NCBI RefSeq assembly: GCF_020783335.1 | Contig: NZ_CP086068.1 | Span: forward strand, 2,170,001 to 2,234,000 | DNA from: Mucilaginibacter daejeonensis | GTDB taxonomy: Bacteria; Bacteroidota; Bacteroidia; Sphingobacteriales; Sphingobacteriaceae | Length of the DNA: 64,000 bases | Reading direction: 5' to 3' | Shown: positions 59,630-64,000 of the stretch, piece by piece | Position numbering within the stretch: position 1 is the first letter of the stretch | How the letters are laid out: each line of letters opens with the position of its first letter | The notes under the pieces: model-generated | The model's database searches: none | What the model was told of the DNA's origin: nothing | Seen by the model: the letters and a program-made list of their open reading frames with translations, nothing else | Made by a program: the position numbers and the translations under genes

Positions 59630-62074
59630 CTAATTCTCGATCGGCTTCACTTGTGGCTCCTCAATTTTGCTGGCCTTGGCATCCAGTTTTCCAAAGCGGT
59701 AAGCGAAGCTGATACCGAACGACCGGTATGGAACCCGGCGTAAACTGTAGCTGGTATAAGGTGCTCCGTTAGATGTGGCCGCATGGTCAATGGTGGTTAG
59801 CTGATCAACATATTTAGCGAACGGGTTAGTGGTGGTGAACCCTATACTAGCCATCTTATTCATTAATTGCTTGCGAAAAGCTAAGTTGTAAGTAACAAAT
59901 TTGGGTGTGCGGCCCTGTATATTCTTCATTGGCGAATTATAGTTCGCAAAGGCCTCACCGATCAGATCATTTGTGAATTGGTAGCTCACATTCATATTGC
60001 CTCTGACGATGAGGGCATTAACCGATGGACCACCATATACTTTGTTAACGATGTACTTGTCTATAATGGACGTGTTGGTCCTTATGTTAAGCTTCTTGCT
60101 GAGATACACAGAACCTGATATGTTAAGGCCTGTGTTCTGTTCGGTGCCTATGTTTTGTCGGTTGGTCACGGACACGTTACGATATACTGAGTCGCCCACA
60201 CGATACTGGCTGTAGAAGTTAGTGTAGGTCTTCACATCGTTGCTATTATGCCTTGAAAACAGCGCGATGTATAAACTACCACTAGACCTGAAGGAACGGT
60301 TATACCCCAGCTCGAACACATTGCCGATCTCAGGCCTTAAAAGAGGGTTACCTGTGATGATGTTGTAAGGGTCGCTCAAGTTCACAAAAGGATTCAGCTC
60401 GCGATATTCGGCCCGTTCGATACGTTTGGTATAGCTCACTTTCAATGACGATACATCGCTGAACTTATGCGAGATCACAGCAGTTGGAACTGCGGTGGTA
60501 TAGGAGGGGATAGTGGTTCCAGGGAAGCCAATATGTGTATTAGTATGCTCGATGCGCAGGCCAGCCTTCACATCAATTTGTTTGAACGGCGAAGCACCCA
60601 GCGAAACGTATCCGGCGTAGATCTTGCGGTCGTATTTTAATTTGTATGATTGGCCGGGGTCATAGCTGTACGCACCGGTCTTTGCATCGTAACTATTTAC
60701 GTTGGTTACGCTGTTGATATTTTGCAGTATCGTTTTGGCCCCCGTTTCTAACAACACATCTTTTGCGATCGGTTGGGTGTAATCAGCAGAGATATTGGTC
60801 TCATGGTTGGTGCCTGGATTAGTACTGGCTGACGCTGAAAAGGGTAATAGCTGGCCATTATAGATCTGCTGCTGATCGTATGACGAGTTGTTCTTACCTT
60901 GACTGTAAGTGTACAGGATCTCCAGCTCTTGTCCTTCGCGTTTGAACTTGTGTTTGTGGTCAAGGCTCCAATCGATATTGTGGTTGCTCAGGTCACTTAA
61001 CGATGTCCGTTGACTAAGCACATCGGCCAGGCCCGTGGCGGTCTGTTGCTGAGCGGTCATCCCCTGATTCCGATTACCGAACTGATCCACAGTCAAAGAT
61101 GCGGTAAAACTGTTGGCTTTTGAAGGTGACCAGTCTACATTGATGCCGCTATTATAGCTCTTACGCCTCACATCACTATAACCATTCTGGATCAACCGGG
61201 TAGAACGGCCAGAGGCATCTGTGGAGGTGCGATCGTTGAGGTTCATGGTGCGGGTATTGATCTGCGCATTACCGCTCAAAAATGCTGATACACCAAAGTT
61301 GTTTCGCCTTACGCTGACCGTTTCTGAGCCGTTCTGCAAACGTGTGCCGGCCGAGGCGGTCACGCTACCACTTATGCCGCGTAGCTTATCATTCTTTAAA
61401 ATGATGTTGATAATGCCACCCAGGCCCTGCGCATCATACTTTGCACCCGGACTGGTGATCACCTCTATACTTTTGATCTGGCTTGCGGGTAGGGAGGCCA
61501 GCACATCATTTAAACTGCTGCCGAACATGGTGGATGGTTTGCCATTGATCAGGAATCTTACGCTTGTGTTGCCCTGCAACTCTACGTTACCGTCTATATC
61601 TACGCTCACTTGTGGCACCTTCTTCAATACATCCAGTGCAACTCCACCTTGTGAGGTCAGGTCGTTGGCCGTGTTGTACACCATTTTATCGATCATATTC
61701 TCGATCACCGGCGCCTTGGCGGTAACGGTCACTTCGTTCAGCTGTTTACTGGCGGGTATAAGCTTGATAGTGCCCAGCGTGACCGCCTTCTGATCATCGC
61801 TGATGATGACATGATCGGCCCCATACTCCTTGTATCCGATGAAGTTCACCGTTATATGGTATTCACCATTGTTGATGTTCGTCAGGGTAAAATTACCTTT
61901 ATCATCGCTGGTGATGCCGCTTACAGGCTGTTTACTCCCTTGCGCAAAAAGACCCACGGTGGCATAGTCGACCGGGGCATTGGTCGTGGCATCCACGATC
62001 TTACCGGTGATCTTACCTTGGGCGAACACGATGTTGGTAATAAATATCAGTATCAGTAGAAGTGACGGTCTCAT
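59630..62074 (-). CDS. Outer-membrane beta-barrel protein, TonB-dependent-receptor-like
   Basis: The protein is 814 residues from the ATG at 62074; an in-frame TTG three codons earlier is less likely. A signal peptide ends NIVFAQG. An N-terminal carboxypeptidase-regulatory-like domain (GKITGKIVDATTNAPVDYATVGLF, 20-45) leads to a plug domain (GNVELQGNTSVRFLINGKPS, EVITSPGAKYDAQGLGGIINIILKND). A long barrel follows. It is the outer-membrane beta-barrel family common in Bacteroidota and not obviously tied to a SusD partner. It lies divergent from the OmpR-type regulator, so that system may control it. Confidence 0.88.
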   Translation of the reverse strand: MRPSLLLILIFITNIVFAQGKITGKIVDATTNAPVDYATVGLFAQGSKQPVSGITSDDKGNFTLTNINNGEYHITVNFIGYKEYGADHVIISDDQKAVTLGTIKLIPASKQLNEVTVTAKAPVIENMIDKMVYNTANDLTSQGGVALDVLKKVPQVSVDIDGNVELQGNTSVRFLINGKPSTMFGSSLNDVLASLPASQIKSIEVITSPGAKYDAQGLGGIINIILKNDKLRGISGSVTASAGTRLQNGSETVSVRRNNFGVSAFLSGNAQINTRTMNLNDRTSTDASGRSTRLIQNGYSDVRRKSYNSGINVDWSPSKANSFTASLTVDQFGNRNQGMTAQQQTATGLADVLSQRTSLSDLSNHNIDWSLDHKHKFKREGQELEILYTYSQGKNNSSYDQQQIYNGQLLPFSASASTNPGTNHETNISADYTQPIAKDVLLETGAKTILQNINSVTNVNSYDAKTGAYSYDPGQSYKLKYDRKIYAGYVSLGASPFKQIDVKAGLRIEHTNTHIGFPGTTIPSYTTAVPTAVISHKFSDVSSLKVSYTKRIERAEYRELNPFVNLSDPYNIITGNPLLRPEIGNVFELGYNRSFRSSGSLYIALFSRHNSNDVKTYTNFYSQYRVGDSVYRNVSVTNRQNIGTEQNTGLNISGSVYLSKKLNIRTNTSIIDKYIVNKVYGGPSVNALIVRGNMNVSYQFTNDLIGEAFANYNSPMKNIQGRTPKFVTYNLAFRKQLMNKMASIGFTTTNPFAKYVDQLTTIDHAATSNGAPYTSYSLRRVPYRSFGISFAYRFGKLDAKASKIEEPQVKPIEN

Positions 62075-62206
62075 CAGGAGCAAATCTCCTCACGGAATCT
62101 GTATAAAATCTGGATGTGTTCGTTGATGCAACATGATCTGATCGGATAAAGATCATCAGCATCAAAATGATGGACGTCAATGCTAAATTTCTACAAGATC
62201 GATCAC

Positions 62207-62214
62207 TATTTTTG
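62207..62214 (+). promoter_or_regulatory. -7 element of the response-regulator gene
   Basis: TATTTTTG lies 14 bases before the ATG at 62229. No convincing -33 element is seen. Confidence 0.45.
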
Positions 62215-62228
62215 AACAAAAAACTGTC

Positions 62229-62906
62229 ATGAAGATACTGGTCATTGAAGATGAGGCAGCCTTGCGCGAAAGTATCGAAGCATACCTAAAAGAGGAGGGC
62301 AGCATCTGTGAGACCGCCAGTGATCACACCACAGCCATGGCCAAGGTGGAGCTTTATCGTTATGATTGCATACTGCTCGACATTGGCTTGCCTAATGGCA
62401 GCGGGCTGGATATACTAAGACACCTAAAGAGCCGGCAATACGCCGACGGGGTGCTGATCATTTCAGCTAAAGACTCATTGGACGACCGCCTGACCGGCCT
62501 TGACCTTGGAGCCGATGACTATCTAACAAAACCCTTCCATTTGTCAGAACTTAGGGCAAGGGTCACCGCTATTGTAAGGCGCAAGGCGTTCAATGGAAGC
62601 AGCTTTTTAAATATAGGTAGTTTGAATATTGACCTCAGCGCCAAGGAAGTAAAAATTAAAGGCCGCGTGATTAAGCTTACGCCAAAGGAGTATGCTTTGC
62701 TGCTGTACTTCATCGCTAACAAAAGCAAGGTAGTGTCTAAAAATGCTATTGCCGAACACCTTTGGGGCGATAGCGTGGACATTGCGGATAATTTTGACTT
62801 CATTTACTCCCACGTTAAAAACCTGCGTAAAAAGATAGTTGAAGCGGGTGGTAATGACCCTATCCAAGCCGCCTATGGAATGGGTTACAAGTTCACCGAG
62901 GCATGA
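62229..62906 (+). CDS. OmpR/PhoB-family response regulator
   Basis: The 225-residue regulator has a receiver with phosphoacceptor D51 (ILLDIGLPNGSG) and the conserved K in LTKPF. A C-terminal winged-helix domain carries KLTPKEYALLLYFIANKSKVVSKNAIAEHLWG. The last bases overlap the start of the kinase gene (ATGA), so the two proteins are co-translated. It is divergent from the outer-membrane receptor-like gene, a plausible target. Confidence 0.95.
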   Translation: MKILVIEDEAALRESIEAYLKEEGSICETASDHTTAMAKVELYRYDCILLDIGLPNGSGLDILRHLKSRQYADGVLIISAKDSLDDRLTGLDLGADDYLTKPFHLSELRARVTAIVRRKAFNGSSFLNIGSLNIDLSAKEVKIKGRVIKLTPKEYALLLYFIANKSKVVSKNAIAEHLWGDSVDIADNFDFIYSHVKNLRKKIVEAGGNDPIQAAYGMGYKFTEA

Positions 62907-64000
62907 GGCTTCTAACCAAATATGATAGGTTGAACATTACGGTGACCACCTTGATCATGGTCATCGCAGCCGTGGTGTACTATATCACCATTAGCCGTAT
63001 ATTGACCCATCAGGTCGATAAGGCACTTGTAGTGGAGGAGAACGAAGTGCATGATTTTGTTGCGCTTAACGGTCGCTTGCCACAAATTTTCAAGACCAAT
63101 CATCAGGAGATCCAATTCATTGAGACCCGGCACCCGCTCGAACGGCGTTTTAAAGACACTGTCTACCGTGATCTGAAAGATGGCGACCTCGAGCCCGGAC
63201 GGGCATTGTATACCCAAGTAAATATTGGCGACAAGATGTACCAGGTATTAGTGGTGCAATCAAAGGTAGAGACCGAGGACCTGATCAAAGTGGTCTTGCT
63301 GATCACACTGGGGCTGATCATCGCCTTGTTGACCGCACTATTTCTGGTAAATCGTGTGATTCTGTCGCGCATCTGGCGGCCGTTCTACCAGATCCTGCAT
63401 CAGCTCAAGAAGTTTAGTCTGGCTGATAACAGAAGCATTAGTCCGGTCAACTCCAACATCGATGAATTCAGAGAACTTAACGACGTTGTTTCCTTGATGG
63501 CCGATCATGTAAAGGATGATTACCAAACCTTAAAGGCTTTTACGGAAAATGCATCGCACGAATTGATGACGCCCATAGCAGTGATCAACTCTAAATTGGA
63601 TAGCTATTTGCAAACCGGTGACCTTAATGATGATCAAAGCAAGCTGTTGAGTGATATTTATAAAGCGGTGCGCAAGCTGACCCGCCTCAACAGGTCTATG
63701 TTGTTGCTGGCCAAGATCGAGAATCAATTGATCACCGATACTCAGATCGTAGATATTAAAGAGTTGGTGAGGGAGACCTTGGAGCACTTGGAGGAGCTTA
63801 CGGCCTCGTTGGATCTGGAAGTAAAGGTAAATTTGGAAGACACAAATGTGAATGCCAGCTTGCTTTTAATGGAAGTGCTCATTGGCAATTTGATCAGTAA
63901 TGCAATACGGCATAACCGAATAGGGGGCGTTTTGCAGATAGACCTTGAGCCGCATCGCCTTCAGGTCATCAATAGTGGTGTCTATGTCGCTCTTGATGTT
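62903..64000 (+). CDS. Sensor histidine kinase (5' part)
   Basis: The frame is open from the ATG at 62903 to the right edge of the window (366 codons, no stop). It has an N-terminal helix (residues 11-31), a periplasmic sensor of about 95 residues, a second helix (around 129-150), a HAMP-like linker, and the phosphoacceptor H219 in ASHELMTPIAVI. The start of the ATPase N-box (LIGNLISNAIRHN) is visible. The catalytic end lies outside the window. It pairs with the regulator at 62229. Confidence 0.94.
   Translation, partial: MRLLTKYDRLNITVTTLIMVIAAVVYYITISRILTHQVDKALVVEENEVHDFVALNGRLPQIFKTNHQEIQFIETRHPLERRFKDTVYRDLKDGDLEPGRALYTQVNIGDKMYQVLVVQSKVETEDLIKVVLLITLGLIIALLTALFLVNRVILSRIWRPFYQILHQLKKFSLADNRSISPVNSNIDEFRELNDVVSLMADHVKDDYQTLKAFTENASHELMTPIAVINSKLDSYLQTGDLNDDQSKLLSDIYKAVRKLTRLNRSMLLLAKIENQLITDTQIVDIKELVRETLEHLEELTASLDLEVKVNLEDTNVNASLLLMEVLIGNLISNAIRHNRIGGVLQIDLEPHRLQVINSGVYVALDV

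Noticed and set aside
62074..62083. Earlier TTG start for the 814-residue outer-membrane protein
   Set aside because: The ATG three codons later begins a normal signal peptide; TTG adds nothing useful.
1..64000. CRISPR arrays, insertion sequences, prophage
   Set aside because: No spaced direct-repeat array, transposase, integrase or phage structural gene is visible.

Overview
The window looks like chromosome from a Bacteroidota bacterium of the family Sphingobacteriaceae, probably Mucilaginibacter or a close relative. This is inferred from the Bacteroidota promoter pattern (-33 TTTG/TTG and -7 TAnnTTTG) in front of many genes and RNA genes, near absence of Shine-Dalgarno sequences, DUF4251/DUF6580/DUF4126-type proteins, SusC-like outer-membrane receptors and BtuG-like surface propellers. 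No rRNA, transposase, prophage or CRISPR array is visible.

1-20 kb is mostly housekeeping. It holds the 3' end of an Hsp20 gene, yajQ, the ppk1-ppx polyphosphate pair, ubiX, a secreted DUF6265-like protein, mtaB, the overlapping trio lgt-gtrA-inositol monophosphatase, a VOC protein, an Nfu-type Fe-S protein, purB, two small membrane proteins, an MscS channel, rplU-rpmA, a secreted S9 peptidase, a methyltransferase and a DUF92 protein. A probable small RNA gene with a good promoter and terminator lies at 14.34-14.51 kb. A cluster of GTAACA/TGTTAC hexamers lies at 15.65-15.89 kb.

20-30 kb begins with tRNA-Ser(CGA), followed by a low-GC patch with an orphan helical-repeat protein and a broken reading frame. 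Then come a conserved unknown protein, an SRPBCC protein, a DUF6580 membrane protein, a YpdA-like flavoprotein, a small GNAT protein, the SRP RNA gene, a 2H phosphoesterase divergent from dinB, a DUF4251 protein and htpG.

30-47 kb is the most distinctive region. A histidine kinase and a sigma54-type response regulator are transcribed leftward. Divergent from them is a roughly 14-kb MacAB-TolC-like export locus: adaptor, ATPase, S41 protease, a small secreted protein made of a duplicated domain, three full-length MacB/FtsX-type permeases, a second ATPase, and a TolC-like outer-membrane channel, followed by a porin-like barrel.

47-56.4 kb carries a small unknown protein, a fatty-acid desaturase, an SRPBCC protein, a DoxX protein and a VOC protein. 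Next is a leftward vitamin B12 uptake operon led by a cobalamin riboswitch: a BtuB-type receptor, two BtuG-like beta-propeller lipoproteins, and a third lipoprotein of unknown role.

56.4-64 kb holds a second NtrC-type regulator, the RNase P RNA gene, a membrane acyltransferase, a large TonB-dependent-receptor-like protein, and an OmpR-type response regulator overlapping a histidine kinase that runs off the window.
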